Source: Pseudomonadota bacterium (GTDB lineage: Bacteria; Pseudomonadota; Gammaproteobacteria; Burkholderiales; Rhodocyclaceae). Taken from it: 64,000 nt of DNA. Location: assembly GCA_018261905.1 (NCBI GenBank), contig JAGTRU010000003.1:80421-144420 (forward strand), read 5' to 3'. How positions within the stretch are numbered: position 1 is the first letter of the stretch; each line of letters opens with the position of its first letter. The notes beneath the pieces are model-generated. The model saw only the letters and a program-made list of their open reading frames with translations, was not told where the DNA came from and ran no database searches. Shown one piece after another: positions 17,892 through 27,060 of the stretch. The translations under genes and the position numbers were made by a program.

Positions 17892-18731
17892 CTAGTCGCC
17901 AACCTTGCGCACCTCGATGGCATTCAGCCAGCGGACATGACGCCCGCCGAGATGGATATCCTTCGACGAGATCATGGCGATCCGGCCTTCGTCATCCGCC
18001 AGGGGCTTGCCATCCTTCTCGAAATACACCAGCACGCCGTCACCGACGGCCGTATTGAACAACTCGTAGCGCGAGAAGACGATGGCATAGTCGTCGCTGG
18101 CCTTGGCAATGATGATGACCCTCTTGAGGTCGTTATGGCCGGGCGAAAGGATGCTCGCCTTTTCGAGCAACGTCCGCAGCAGCACGCCCCGGAAGGTCTC
18201 GGTCGTGCCAGCCCTGGCCGGCGATTGCGCAACGACCGAGATCTCCTGCACATCCTTGGCCGGGAATTTCCGTAGTTCTTCGACACTCAGGTCGAGTTGG
18301 TGCTCGACGAAGCCGGATACGGCCAGACGCTCGGTGACGTACTGCTTGAGCCCGGGAATTTCGCCCTTCATGGCGAGAACCCAGTTGGCGAGGCGGAGGG
18401 CATCCTTCGGCTTGACGGCGCTGTTGGCCGGCATGAACGGCAGGGTGGCCTGGCCCTCCTTCATCCAGCCCTGCCCAGCCGGGCCGGTGCCCTTGACAAT
18501 ATGCTCCGCGAGGATTTTCGCCGCATCCCGCTGGCCGGCGTATTTCTTCGCCACCTCGGCATAGGGTGGCCCCATCAGCTTCTCGGCGCCACGGTGACAG
18601 ATGATGCAGCCGTTTTTGACCGCCAGATCCAGCTCGTCGGCCGCGCCGACGTAACCCGCCTGCAACAGGAGCGCAGCGGCGGCGAGGCAGCGAAAAACTT
18701 TCGGCAAGGTATTCTGCAAATGCAAGTTCAT
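17892..18731 (-). CDS. Exported haem c / SUOX-like fusion protein, copy 1
   Basis: A 279-residue two-domain periplasmic protein. A signal peptide (to about residue 31) precedes a class I cytochrome c domain with the haem site CIICH (42-46) and probable axial Met100 in LPFMPAN. Residues about 140-279 resemble a small molybdopterin-oxidoreductase (sulfite-oxidase-fold) domain: FRGVLLRTLLEKA, GDGVLVYFEKDGKPLADDEGR, RHVRWLNAIEVR. This domain has no cysteine, so the usual molybdenum-ligating Cys is absent. The ATG at 18731 has AGGA seven bases upstream and aligns with copy 3; a second ATG six bases earlier is too close. It follows the receptor gene and is the last gene of the cluster. Confidence 0.8.
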   Translation of the reverse strand: MNLHLQNTLPKVFRCLAAAALLLQAGYVGAADELDLAVKNGCIICHRGAEKLMGPPYAEVAKKYAGQRDAAKILAEHIVKGTGPAGQGWMKEGQATLPFMPANSAVKPKDALRLANWVLAMKGEIPGLKQYVTERLAVSGFVEHQLDLSVEELRKFPAKDVQEISVVAQSPARAGTTETFRGVLLRTLLEKASILSPGHNDLKRVIIIAKASDDYAIVFSRYELFNTAVGDGVLVYFEKDGKPLADDEGRIAMISSKDIHLGGRHVRWLNAIEVRKVGD

Positions 18732-18836
18732 ACTCATTTCCTTTCAATCGATCAGGCCCGCCACCGGCGGACCACAAAGGGAGGGGTTGTGCCGGCGATG
18801 CCGGAATTCGCTATTGCCGGGTCAGCCCCTGGGCGT

Positions 18837-20933
18837 TCAGAACTGGAAACGGCTGGCGAGCAGGAAGTTGCGGCCTTCCTGCGGATAACCGTCCACCAAC
18901 TGGTAGTTCTGATCCGTGAGGTTGCGACCAGTGAGGGAGATATCCCAATCGCGCCGGATCTTGTATTCCACCTTCAAGTTGAGCAGGTTGTAGGCGCCGG
19001 TCTGGACATAGCCGTAGTTGACATTCTTGGTGCTAAGCGCGGAACTCGACCAGCGGGAACTGGCATATTCCAGGCTCGGAATCACACTCAGCGGTTCGAC
19101 GGGGCGCCACTTGGCATAGAGGAATCCTTTGTTCTGCGGTGTTGTGGTCAGGCGCGCGGTGGCGTCGTTCGGGTTGTTGAGTTGGGTATCGATATAGGAA
19201 TAATTGCCGCCGACTTCCAGGCTGTCGGAAAATCTGGCCGTCAGGCCGAGCTCGATGCCCTGGTAAGTCGCCGTACCAACGTTCTGGCTTTGCGACTGTC
19301 CGCTATAGATTCCCGTCAAGTTCACCGACTGGATCGCATCCTTGACATGGCTATGGAAGAGCGCTGCTTCGCCGCGCAGGCCGGGCATCAGCATGTCAGC
19401 CACTCCGACTTCGAGGTTCATGGCGCGCTCCGGCTTGAGCCTGGGATTCGAGATCGCGCCGCCAAACTTGGAACTGAAGCGCTCGAACATGGTGGGGAAA
19501 CGCGTGCGATCCGAGGCCGACAAATGTAGCTTGCCAGTATCGCTGTAGCTATAGACCGCCGCCGTCTGGTAATTGGTGGCATAGCTGTTGGCAAGCTGGT
19601 AATCGAACAACACTGCCGCGGAGGTCGCGTTGGGCGCGGCAAAGTCCTGGGCCTCTCTGGAGAAACGCGCATCGCGGCTGATGCCGGCGACGAGGTCGAG
19701 CCTCTGCGTAACGTGCCAGGTATCTTCGAGCGCCAGGGAGACAATATCCTCGATGGTCGTCTGCTTGGGTTCGGTGAAGTTGGCCGGCGTGGCGGGCAGG
19801 CTGGCCTTGGCAAGATATTGCCACTCGGTATGCTCGTCGCGCCGGTAATGCAGCACCGCTTTCAAGGTCTGCTGCGCGAAGTGATCAGTACCCAGTTCCA
19901 CGCTGAGCCCCTGGGCGTGGTCGTCGTAGTAGCTGGTGAAATTCGTGGCACTCAAGCTGATGTTGGTATAGGCCTGCAAGGTGTTCTTGAAGGTGTTGTA
20001 GTAAGCCTTCGTCTTGATATAGGTCTTGTCGCCGAGTTGGGTATGCGAGAGCCAGTAGAGGCTCGACGTGTCCCAGGTCGGCCAGTCCCAGGTACTGATG
20101 GTGGAAGTTCCGGTCACGGAACCGATGCCATGTTTCTCGCCGCTCTGGCTAACGTAATTCAGGGAATACTCGTCGCTGCTGTTCGGCGTGAGACCCAGTT
20201 TCAGGTTGTAGCGGCTATCCTTCTTGCTGGTGTGATCGCGGTTGCCGCCGTCCTCCGCCACCGTTGGCTTGAAGTCATCGGACAGCCGCCAATGCTGCAT
20301 GTCGCGTTCTTCGAGGCTCACCTGATAGTAAAAGGCCTGCTGCCGGCCGCCCACATTCGCATAGACGGTGTCGCCGTTGTACTGACCGCCGCTGGCCAGG
20401 GCCGCCGAGACCCGCACTTCGCCCTCGAAGGGTTTCACCGGCTTGCGCGTGACCAGATTGATGGCGCCGCCCATGCCGTCCGGGCCGTTGAGCACGGAGA
20501 CATAGCCCTTGGAGACCTGGATTTCGGACAGATCGGGCGTCAGGAAGCGGTCGAGGTCGATGCGGTTGTCGGCCGGCAGGTAGAGGCGGATGCCATCCAT
20601 CAGCAAGGGCACCTGAAAACGATCGAAGCCGCGCACACTGATGACCGTCTCGTTGCGGCTACCCGCCCCCGCCGTGGTCGTCACCCCCGGAATCAGGTTG
20701 ATCGCATCAGCCACCCCATCCTTGCTGAAATCCCACATCTGCTCGCGATCCATGGTCGCCGTGCCGACGGAACTGGCATCCTCGCGCTGGGCGGTGACCG
20801 CGATCTCGCCAAGAGTAAAAACATTGCTGCCGCCGGACTTGGCGACGGGTGTCCCCCCGTCGTCGGCATATGCGGGCAAGCTAAAGGCCGATGCCAGCAA
20901 AGCCGGCAACAGACGAAATCTGAAGCGATTCAT
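18837..20933 (-). CDS. TonB-dependent outer-membrane receptor 1
   Basis: A 698-residue TonB-dependent receptor. A signal peptide (LLPALLASAFSLPAYA) is followed by a TonB-box-like segment, then the plug domain (DAINLIPGVTTTAGAG, ISVRGFDRFQVPLLMDGIRL, VSKGYVSVLNGPDGMGGAINLVTRKP). A beta-barrel rich in alternating aromatic strands ends in FLLASRFQF with a terminal Phe. The ligand is unknown; nothing marks it as a particular siderophore or vitamin B12 receptor. AGGGAG precedes the ATG. It lies between haem c/SUOX-like genes on the same strand and shares its N-terminal style with receptor 2, suggesting a common transport function. Confidence 0.9.
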   Translation of the reverse strand: MNRFRFRLLPALLASAFSLPAYADDGGTPVAKSGGSNVFTLGEIAVTAQREDASSVGTATMDREQMWDFSKDGVADAINLIPGVTTTAGAGSRNETVISVRGFDRFQVPLLMDGIRLYLPADNRIDLDRFLTPDLSEIQVSKGYVSVLNGPDGMGGAINLVTRKPVKPFEGEVRVSAALASGGQYNGDTVYANVGGRQQAFYYQVSLEERDMQHWRLSDDFKPTVAEDGGNRDHTSKKDSRYNLKLGLTPNSSDEYSLNYVSQSGEKHGIGSVTGTSTISTWDWPTWDTSSLYWLSHTQLGDKTYIKTKAYYNTFKNTLQAYTNISLSATNFTSYYDDHAQGLSVELGTDHFAQQTLKAVLHYRRDEHTEWQYLAKASLPATPANFTEPKQTTIEDIVSLALEDTWHVTQRLDLVAGISRDARFSREAQDFAAPNATSAAVLFDYQLANSYATNYQTAAVYSYSDTGKLHLSASDRTRFPTMFERFSSKFGGAISNPRLKPERAMNLEVGVADMLMPGLRGEAALFHSHVKDAIQSVNLTGIYSGQSQSQNVGTATYQGIELGLTARFSDSLEVGGNYSYIDTQLNNPNDATARLTTTPQNKGFLYAKWRPVEPLSVIPSLEYASSRWSSSALSTKNVNYGYVQTGAYNLLNLKVEYKIRRDWDISLTGRNLTDQNYQLVDGYPQEGRNFLLASRFQF

Positions 20934-21035
20934 GAATGCTCTCCCTGAGCGTGGTTGAAATTCTGCTGTAGTAACGAAACCGATGCGCCCGAGGCACGCA
21001 CGCCAAGCCTCGATGCCGCGGCCGGAAAGTGGCGT

Positions 21036-21893
21036 CTAGTCGGCAACATGGCGGACCTCGATGCTCTTCAGCCAGCGGACGTGGCGGCAGGAGAGGTTGG
21101 TGTCCTTGCTCGATATCAGGGCGACCCGACCCTCGTCGTCGGCGAGCGCCTTGCCGTCCCGCTCGAAAAACACAAGAACGCCGTCGCCGGTGGCCGAATC
21201 GAAAATATCGACCCACGAGAAGATCGCCAGTTGCCCGCTGACCGACTTGGCGACGATGATGATCTTCCTCAAGTCGCGGTCGGGCGAGACGATCACGGCC
21301 TTTTCGAGCAGCGTCCGCAACAGCACGCCCTTGAGGTGTTCCTTCTTGCCGGCCGTGGCCATGGGTTCCATGACGACGTCGATCTCGCGCAGGTCCTGGC
21401 GGGGAAACTTCCGCAGTTCGTCGACGCTCAGCTCGAAGCCGGTCTTGACGGTTCCCGACACGGAGAAACGATCGCTGACGTATTGCGCCAGCCCGGGCAT
21501 TTCGCCCTTGGTGGCGAGAATCCAGCTAGCCAGGCCCAGGGCCTCGTCGGGAGTGACGTTGCGGCTCGGGAACATGAACGGCATGCTCGCCTTGCCCTCC
21601 TTCAGCCAGCCGGCCCCTTCGGGAGCCGTGCCTTTGACGATATGGCCGGCCAGCGTTTCCGCCGCGTTCTTCTGGCCGCCTCTCTTCTTTGCCACGTCCG
21701 CAAAGCGCGGCCCCACCGACATTTCCGTGACCCCGTGACAAGCAATGCAACCGCGCTTGATCACCATATCAAGCTCGTCGGCCGCGCCGGCGTATCCCGG
21801 AGCCCATAGCGCCAGGAAGGCGGCAAGGCCCGGAGCGCATGCCGCCCAGACAAAGGCGCCCGGCAACAATGACTGCGTTGATGATTCCTGCAT
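21036..21893 (-). CDS. Exported haem c / SUOX-like fusion protein, copy 2
   Basis: A 285-residue paralogue of copies 1 and 3. The signal peptide ends near AGYAGA/ADELD; the haem motif CIACH is at 49-53, with a probable Met ligand in SMPFMFPS. The C-terminal SUOX-like domain has LKGVLLRTLLEKA, GDGVLVFFERDGKALADDEGR and RHVRWLKSIEVR. It contains a single cysteine (NLSCRHVRW) at a position different from the cysteine of copy 3, so neither looks like a conserved molybdenum ligand. ATG 21893 with GAGGAA eight bases upstream was chosen over a TTG five codons earlier. It starts 37 bases after the copy 3 stop. Confidence 0.8.
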   Translation of the reverse strand: MQESSTQSLLPGAFVWAACAPGLAAFLALWAPGYAGAADELDMVIKRGCIACHGVTEMSVGPRFADVAKKRGGQKNAAETLAGHIVKGTAPEGAGWLKEGKASMPFMFPSRNVTPDEALGLASWILATKGEMPGLAQYVSDRFSVSGTVKTGFELSVDELRKFPRQDLREIDVVMEPMATAGKKEHLKGVLLRTLLEKAVIVSPDRDLRKIIIVAKSVSGQLAIFSWVDIFDSATGDGVLVFFERDGKALADDEGRVALISSKDTNLSCRHVRWLKSIEVRHVAD

Positions 21894-21930
21894 CTGACTG
21901 TTCCTCAATAAAAGTGTCTGGAAGTGGTGG

Positions 21931-22767
21931 CTAGTCGGCGATGACGCGTACCTCGATACTCTTCAGCCACCGGACATGGCGACCGAGGAGATGGGTATCC
22001 CGGGTTGACATCAGGGCGAGCCGCCCCTCGTCGTCGGCTAGCGGTTGGCCGTCCTTCTCGAAATACACCAGCACGCCGTCGCCAATGGGGGAATTGAACA
22101 GCTCGCACCAGGAGAACGAGATCAGATGGCCGTCGCTCGATTTGACGACGATGGAGACCTTCCGCATGTCATTACCCGGCGAAAGCATCACCGCCTTGTT
22201 GAGCAGCGCCCCCAACGACACGCCCTTGAGCTTCTCCGTCGTGCCCACCACGGCAGGCGTTTGCGAAGCGACCGCGATTTCGCGCAGATCCTTGGCGGGA
22301 AATCGCCGCAGGTCGTCCACGCCCAGCTTGAGCGGGTGCTCGACGGAGCCGGATATGCTCAGATGCTCGGTGACGTAATGCGCCAGATCCGGAATTTCGC
22401 CTTTGGTGGCGAGAATCCAGTTGGCCAGACGAAGGGCATCCTTCGGCTTGACGCCGTTGTTGGCGGGCATGAACGGCAGGACGGCCTTGCCCTCCTTCAG
22501 CCAGCCGCGCCCGTCGGGACCGGTGCCCTTGACGATGTACTCGGCGAGCGCCTCGGCGGCAATCTTCTGGTCGACGCTCTTCTTCGCCACCTCCACAAAG
22601 GACGGCCCGATCGCCGTCCCGGCGCCCCGGTGGCAAGCGAAACACCCGCTGACGACTGCTAGATCCATTCCGTCGGCCGCGCCGACCTGCCCCACCATCA
22701 ACAAGGCCAGCGTGGCGACAAGGCAGCGAATCACGTTAGGCAGGGGGTTACGCAAATGCAAGTTCAT
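21931..22767 (-). CDS. Exported haem c / SUOX-like fusion protein, copy 3
   Basis: A 278-residue paralogue with signal peptide (MNLHLRNPLPNVIRCL, closely like copy 1), haem motif CFACH (42-46), probable axial Met in LPFMPAN, and the C-terminal SUOX-like domain (LKGVSLGALLNKA, GDGVLVYFEKDGQPLADDEGR, RHVRWLKSIEVR). One cysteine occurs in FSWCELFN. AAGGATGC precedes the ATG. It lies downstream of receptor 2 and immediately upstream of copy 2. The closeness of copies 1 and 3 at the N-terminus suggests duplication of a receptor-cytochrome pair rather than independent acquisition. Confidence 0.8.
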   Translation of the reverse strand: MNLHLRNPLPNVIRCLVATLALLMVGQVGAADGMDLAVVSGCFACHRGAGTAIGPSFVEVAKKSVDQKIAAEALAEYIVKGTGPDGRGWLKEGKAVLPFMPANNGVKPKDALRLANWILATKGEIPDLAHYVTEHLSISGSVEHPLKLGVDDLRRFPAKDLREIAVASQTPAVVGTTEKLKGVSLGALLNKAVMLSPGNDMRKVSIVVKSSDGHLISFSWCELFNSPIGDGVLVYFEKDGQPLADDEGRLALMSTRDTHLLGRHVRWLKSIEVRVIAD

Positions 22768-22930
22768 GGTTGCATCCTTTCAATCGATCAAATCACAGCA
22801 TTGAATGGCCGCACCAGGGAGGCGGCCGGGGCGGCGCCCCGGCGAGCGGACCGAGATGCCGAAATGCGCCCATGCCGCCAGGCGCCCAACGACGGGCGGC
22901 AGGAGGGCATGGTGCGCAACGGCTGGCGCA

Positions 22931-25213
22931 TCAGAAGGTCATCCCGAAGGTCAGGGCGACAGTGCGCGGCGCGCCGGGGTAGTACCAGGCGGAACTAGTG
23001 CCGCCATCGTCCGCAGTGGAAATCGACGAGATGTAGCGTTTGTTGAACAGATTGACGAGCGACAGGTCGATTTCATACTTGCCAAGCATTTCCGCCTTGC
23101 CGGAGTAGCGGATGGTGGCATCGACCACGACATAGGACGGGATCTTCTCGACGTTCGTGACATCGCCATAGCGCGAACCGATCCACTTGACCAGCGGGAC
23201 AAAGTCAAACGCGCCCCAGCGGATGTCGGCGCCGAACTTGGCCATCGCCCTCGGGGTATCGGGGATCTGCTTGCCCTTGGCGGCAACGACCACGTTGGTT
23301 GCGGTTCGAATGTCGTCATCGAACGTCGAACGGTTCCAGCTGAGCGAAGTGAATAGCTGCGTTGTCCGCATCGCCTGCCAACTGGCCTCGACTTCCAGGC
23401 CATAGGCGGTCGCGTTGCCCGCGGGCTGCTTGAAGGCGACGTTGGCCACCGGGTCGAGGAAGGTCACCGCCTTGTTCTTGATGCGGGAGTAAAAGACGGT
23501 GGGTACCAGGGAGAAATCGCCATGCTTCCAGCGCGCCCCGGTATCCACGGTGTCGACCAGTTCCAGTTTCTCGCGCTGCCACAGCGCGTCGGCCGTCGCG
23601 ATGCCGGCGGCCTGGAATTTGGTCATATTAGTAAAGAAAGTGCGGGCAATGTTGCCGCCGCCGAACCAATTCCGGTTGGCGGTGCGGCCGACGTTGGCAT
23701 AGAGCGAGAGCTCAGGCGACAGCGCCACGCTGGCGCCGAGGTTGGGCAGCCAGGCGCGATCGGTGTGGTCGCCGACACTCGACGTGGGATCTTTGACCGC
23801 CTTGTCGATGATCTGGTCGTGCGCCACATCGGGCAACACCTGGTTGTAGCTATAGAAACTCGTCGACGGCTGATACCAGGTCAGGTACTTGATGCCCCCG
23901 GTGAAGCGCCAGGCGTCGGCCGTCGTTTCGAAGCGAGCATAAGGCGCGCTTGAGGAGAAGTCGCTGCCGTATTTGAGCATGCCGTTCCAGCCACCGAATG
24001 TCAGGTTGCTGCTGGCGTCGAGGCGGTAAGTCTTGGCCGTGTAGGCCGGCCAGTTCATGCTCTCTCTCCACCAACCGACGGCGACCTCGCCGGCGGCAAA
24101 CTTCCAGGCGTATTCGCCCATGACGCCGAGAATCGTCTTGTCGCTCAGCCAGTCGCTGACACCCGGCGTAGTGGCGTTATTCCCGTTGAGTTTCGCCGAA
24201 CCATCCCAGTTGTGGATCTTTTCCGTCGCGTAGTAGGGCTTCAGGCGTAGCGTGCCGTCGCCCAGCGGCAGGGACAGCAGGCTCCCCACCAGGGTATAGC
24301 TTTCCTTCACCCGGTTGTAGCCGTAGTAAAAGGCATCCTGGGCCGCCACCCCGGAGAGCGAAGTGTTGAAGTCAAAATCCCGGTACTTGCCAAGATCCTG
24401 GGTCTGGGCATAGCTCAATTGCCGGAAATTATTCCCTTCGTATTCGATGTGATTGGCAAACAGGCGCACGCTGCCGCCGTTGTCGAGCCGCTGTGCCACA
24501 TCAAGGAAGAAGTTTTCCCGCTTGCCCGGCGCTTCGCCAGCCCCCCGCCACTTGTCCGCCGAGGTGTTGGAATATGACAGCGCAGCACGCGTGCCGCTGG
24601 CCAGTTCGCCGGAATCCGCGCGCAGGTAGGTGCGCCGAAAGTTGTCGCTGCCGATGCCCTGCTTGAACTGGAAGCTGCGTTCCGCCGCCAGCTCGCGCAG
24701 GGAAACGTCCACCGAGCCGGCGCTGGCGCCATAGCCATTGCCTAACTCGACCGGACTGGCGCCCTTGATCAGGCGCAGACTGCCGAAATTCTCGGCATCG
24801 AACGCGGACTCGCGCGATCCGTAACGTGGTTCTCCGGTGAGCGGCATGCCCTCGATGGAAAGCGACAGATAGTTGGTGCTCTGACCCCGGATGCGCATGG
24901 CACTGCCGGGAGTCATCTTCGCCACGCCGTAGGCGTCGAGCGACTCCAGGCTGACACCCGCCGCCATGTCGAGCGCCTGGTAAATCGAGGTCTGCCCCGC
25001 GCGCACCGTGTTGGCGATCCCTTGCACGCCGATCAGCGTTTCCGTTCGGGTCGACTGCCTCGACGAATCGACGAACGGTGCGTCCTGCTCGCCGCGAACC
25101 TGCACGGTAGACAGCACGGGCTCGCCATTGCCGGCTGAGCTGTCGGCAGTGGCCGGCAAGGCAAAGGCCGAGGCCAGCAGCGCTGGCAGGACGCGAAGTT
25201 TGTGGTATTTCAT
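22931..25213 (-). CDS. TonB-dependent outer-membrane receptor 2
   Basis: A 760-residue TonB-dependent receptor. The signal peptide (LPALLASAFALPATA) is close to that of receptor 1. The N-terminal segment LSTVQVRGE is TonB-box-like; the plug has YQALDMAAGVSLESLDAYGV, MRIRGQSTNYLSLSIEGMPL and LIKGASPVELGNGYGASAGSVD. The barrel ends in VALTFGMTF with a terminal Phe. AGGGAG precedes the ATG. It starts 28 bases after the exbD stop, which places it in one transcript with the energising complex. Ligand unknown; overall it is only distantly like receptor 1. Confidence 0.9.
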   Translation of the reverse strand: MKYHKLRVLPALLASAFALPATADSSAGNGEPVLSTVQVRGEQDAPFVDSSRQSTRTETLIGVQGIANTVRAGQTSIYQALDMAAGVSLESLDAYGVAKMTPGSAMRIRGQSTNYLSLSIEGMPLTGEPRYGSRESAFDAENFGSLRLIKGASPVELGNGYGASAGSVDVSLRELAAERSFQFKQGIGSDNFRRTYLRADSGELASGTRAALSYSNTSADKWRGAGEAPGKRENFFLDVAQRLDNGGSVRLFANHIEYEGNNFRQLSYAQTQDLGKYRDFDFNTSLSGVAAQDAFYYGYNRVKESYTLVGSLLSLPLGDGTLRLKPYYATEKIHNWDGSAKLNGNNATTPGVSDWLSDKTILGVMGEYAWKFAAGEVAVGWWRESMNWPAYTAKTYRLDASSNLTFGGWNGMLKYGSDFSSSAPYARFETTADAWRFTGGIKYLTWYQPSTSFYSYNQVLPDVAHDQIIDKAVKDPTSSVGDHTDRAWLPNLGASVALSPELSLYANVGRTANRNWFGGGNIARTFFTNMTKFQAAGIATADALWQREKLELVDTVDTGARWKHGDFSLVPTVFYSRIKNKAVTFLDPVANVAFKQPAGNATAYGLEVEASWQAMRTTQLFTSLSWNRSTFDDDIRTATNVVVAAKGKQIPDTPRAMAKFGADIRWGAFDFVPLVKWIGSRYGDVTNVEKIPSYVVVDATIRYSGKAEMLGKYEIDLSLVNLFNKRYISSISTADDGGTSSAWYYPGAPRTVALTFGMTF

Positions 25214-25241
25214 GGTTGCACTCCCTGAGCGTGGTTGATAT

Positions 25242-25646
25242 TTATTCGGGTGTGGTAACGAAGCCGATGCGGCTCAGCCCCAGGCGCGAGGCCAGGGCCA
25301 TGGCCTGGGCGACGCGCTCGTAGGGGGTCTGCCGGTCGGCGTGGATGCGCAATTCGGGAACCGGCGTCTGCCGGGCGGCGTCCCGCATGCGCTGTTCGAG
25401 CCGGTCGCGCGCCACGGGCGCGCCGTTCCAGAAGAGCTCACCGTTGTCGCGGATCGCTAGCTGGACGGGCGCCCGGGGCGAAACGGCGTCGGCGGAGGCT
25501 TGCGGCAGGTCAATTTTGACGGCGTGCGTGAGCAGCGGCGCGGTGACGATGAAGATCACCAGCAGGACGAGCATGACGTCGATCAGCGGCACCATGTTGA
25601 TTTCCGCCAGATGATGATCGCAAACGGCGTGGTTGCGCCTGCCCAT
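25242..25646 (-). CDS. exbD: ExbD-type TonB energy-transduction protein
   Basis: A 134-residue ExbD/TolR protein: short cytoplasmic N-terminus, one membrane helix (LIDVMLVLLVIFIVTAPLL) containing the conserved proton-pathway Asp23 in NMVPLIDVML, and a periplasmic domain with the LRIHADRQTPYERV block. The ATG overlaps the exbB stop by one base (TGATG), indicating translational coupling, so the much longer open frame upstream is an exbB shadow. Together with ExbB and TonB it would energise the two downstream receptors. Confidence 0.93.
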   Translation of the reverse strand: MGRRNHAVCDHHLAEINMVPLIDVMLVLLVIFIVTAPLLTHAVKIDLPQASADAVSPRAPVQLAIRDNGELFWNGAPVARDRLEQRMRDAARQTPVPELRIHADRQTPYERVAQAMALASRLGLSRIGFVTTPE

Positions 25647-26386
25647 CAGCGGCTCCCGGCCGCGGCCAGGGTCGATGCGGCGGGCGACGCGGCGGTCTGG
25701 CCCTGGCCACCGGCATGCACGCCAGTGGCGAGGAAGGCCAGCATCTCGTGGGCGAAGCCTTCCAACTCGCCGGCCGCCCGGCGCGTCGTGCGCACGAAGG
25801 CGTTGTAGGCAAGCACGGCGGGAATGGCCACGGCGAGGCCGAAGGCCGTCATCACCAACGCCTCGCCGACCGGACCGGCCACCTTGTCGAGCGTGCCCTG
25901 GCCGCTGACGCCGATGGCCACGAGCGCATGATAGATGCCCCAAACGGTCCCAAGCAGGCCGACAAAGGGGGCCGTGCTGCCAATAGCCGCCAGGGCGGCC
26001 AGACCGGCTTCGAGGCGTTCCCGTTCGCGCGCCACCGCCAGCGCCAGGCTGGCGGCAACGAAGTCGCCGACATCGCCGAGTTCGAGCAGCCGGCGCTCGC
26101 CGCGCCGCGCCCACCGGCCCAGGGCCTCAAGACCGGCGGCGGCGATGCGGGCGCCGGCCTCGGCGGGCGGCAGCACCTGGAAACCGCGCTCCAGGCCGCT
26201 CGGCCCGGCCTGCTGCCGGTAATAATCGATGAAGTCCGCCCTGCCTTGCGCCGCCATGCGCAATTGCACCAACTTCAGCAGGATCAGCGTCCATGACAGC
26301 ATGGACATCAACACCAGCACTACCAGTACGAAGCGGCCGAGCAGGTCGGACTGGGCGAGAAAATGAGCGAAGCCGAAGTCTTCCAT
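25646..26386 (-). CDS. exbB: ExbB-type TonB energy-transduction protein
   Basis: A 246-residue MotA/TolQ/ExbB channel protein. It has an N-terminal membrane helix (FVLVVLVLMSMLSWTLILLKL), a cytoplasmic loop, and a C-terminal pair of helices that includes the family signature APFVGLLGTVWGIYHAL, followed by the segment GEALVMTAFGLAVAIPAVLAYN. The gene starts two bases after the tonB stop and overlaps exbD, a tight tonB-exbB-exbD operon. Confidence 0.94.
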   Translation of the reverse strand: MEDFGFAHFLAQSDLLGRFVLVVLVLMSMLSWTLILLKLVQLRMAAQGRADFIDYYRQQAGPSGLERGFQVLPPAEAGARIAAAGLEALGRWARRGERRLLELGDVGDFVAASLALAVARERERLEAGLAALAAIGSTAPFVGLLGTVWGIYHALVAIGVSGQGTLDKVAGPVGEALVMTAFGLAVAIPAVLAYNAFVRTTRRAAGELEGFAHEMLAFLATGVHAGGQGQTAASPAASTLAAAGSR

Positions 26387-26388
26387 GG

Positions 26389-27051
26389 CTATCTCCGTAA
26401 AGTGAATGAAATCGGGACGACAACCCAGGCGGCGACGGCGTTCTCACCCTGGCGCGCCGGCACGAACTTCCAGTGCTGTACGGCTTCGAGCGCCGCCAGA
26501 TCAAGCCGCTCGTAACCGCTGCCGGTATGCACGTGAACTTCCTGGGCGTCGCCGCGCGGCGACACGAAGACGCGCAGAAAAACCTTGCCCTGCTCGCCCC
26601 TCGCGCGCGAAACCGACGGATAGGCGGGGGCCGGATTCGACAGATAGTCGGCATCGAAACGCGGTGCAACACCGGCGGGTGGTTCGGCGTGGGAGCTGCC
26701 ACTGGCGGCGGACGATGCCGCAGCCGGCGGCTCCGCTTCGCTGGCCCCTCCAGTCGAGACAGGCGCCACGGGGGCGGCGGCGGTGAGCGGCGCCGGCTCG
26801 CGCTGCGCCATCGGTAGTCGGTGCAGCATCATCGGCAACGGCCGCGGTTTGAAGGCAGGCTCGGGCATCGCCGGGGCCGGCATTTGCCCGCTCAACCACT
26901 TGACCGCCAAGACACCAGGGGTAACAAAATGCGGCTGGCTAAACGCACTCATCAGCAGCCCGAAGGCCACCGCGCCGTGCCCGACCAGCGCGGCGAACAC
27001 GGCCACCCAGCGTAGCCGCGGGCTAATATCGAAGTCGCGTGCAAGCCGCAT
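26389..27051 (-). CDS. tonB: TonB protein
   Basis: A 220-residue TonB. The single N-terminal membrane helix (RWVAVFAALVGHGAVAFGLLM) contains the conserved His; a Pro/Ala-rich periplasmic spacer follows, and the C-terminal domain has the YP motif in PAPAYPSVSRARGEQGKV and the block LAALEAVQHWKFVPAR. ATG 27051 was chosen; a GTG three codons upstream is possible. It is the promoter-proximal gene of the receptor/cytochrome cluster, dedicated rather than housekeeping by its position. Confidence 0.92.
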   Translation of the reverse strand: MRLARDFDISPRLRWVAVFAALVGHGAVAFGLLMSAFSQPHFVTPGVLAVKWLSGQMPAPAMPEPAFKPRPLPMMLHRLPMAQREPAPLTAAAPVAPVSTGGASEAEPPAAASSAASGSSHAEPPAGVAPRFDADYLSNPAPAYPSVSRARGEQGKVFLRVFVSPRGDAQEVHVHTGSGYERLDLAALEAVQHWKFVPARQGENAVAAWVVVPISFTLRR

Positions 27052-27060
27052 TGTTTGCAC

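Noticed and set aside
17892..22767. Calling the fusion proteins functional molybdenum enzymes (for example sulfite dehydrogenases)
   Set aside because: No conserved cysteine ligand is visible in the SUOX-like domain and no partner subunit resembles SorAB.
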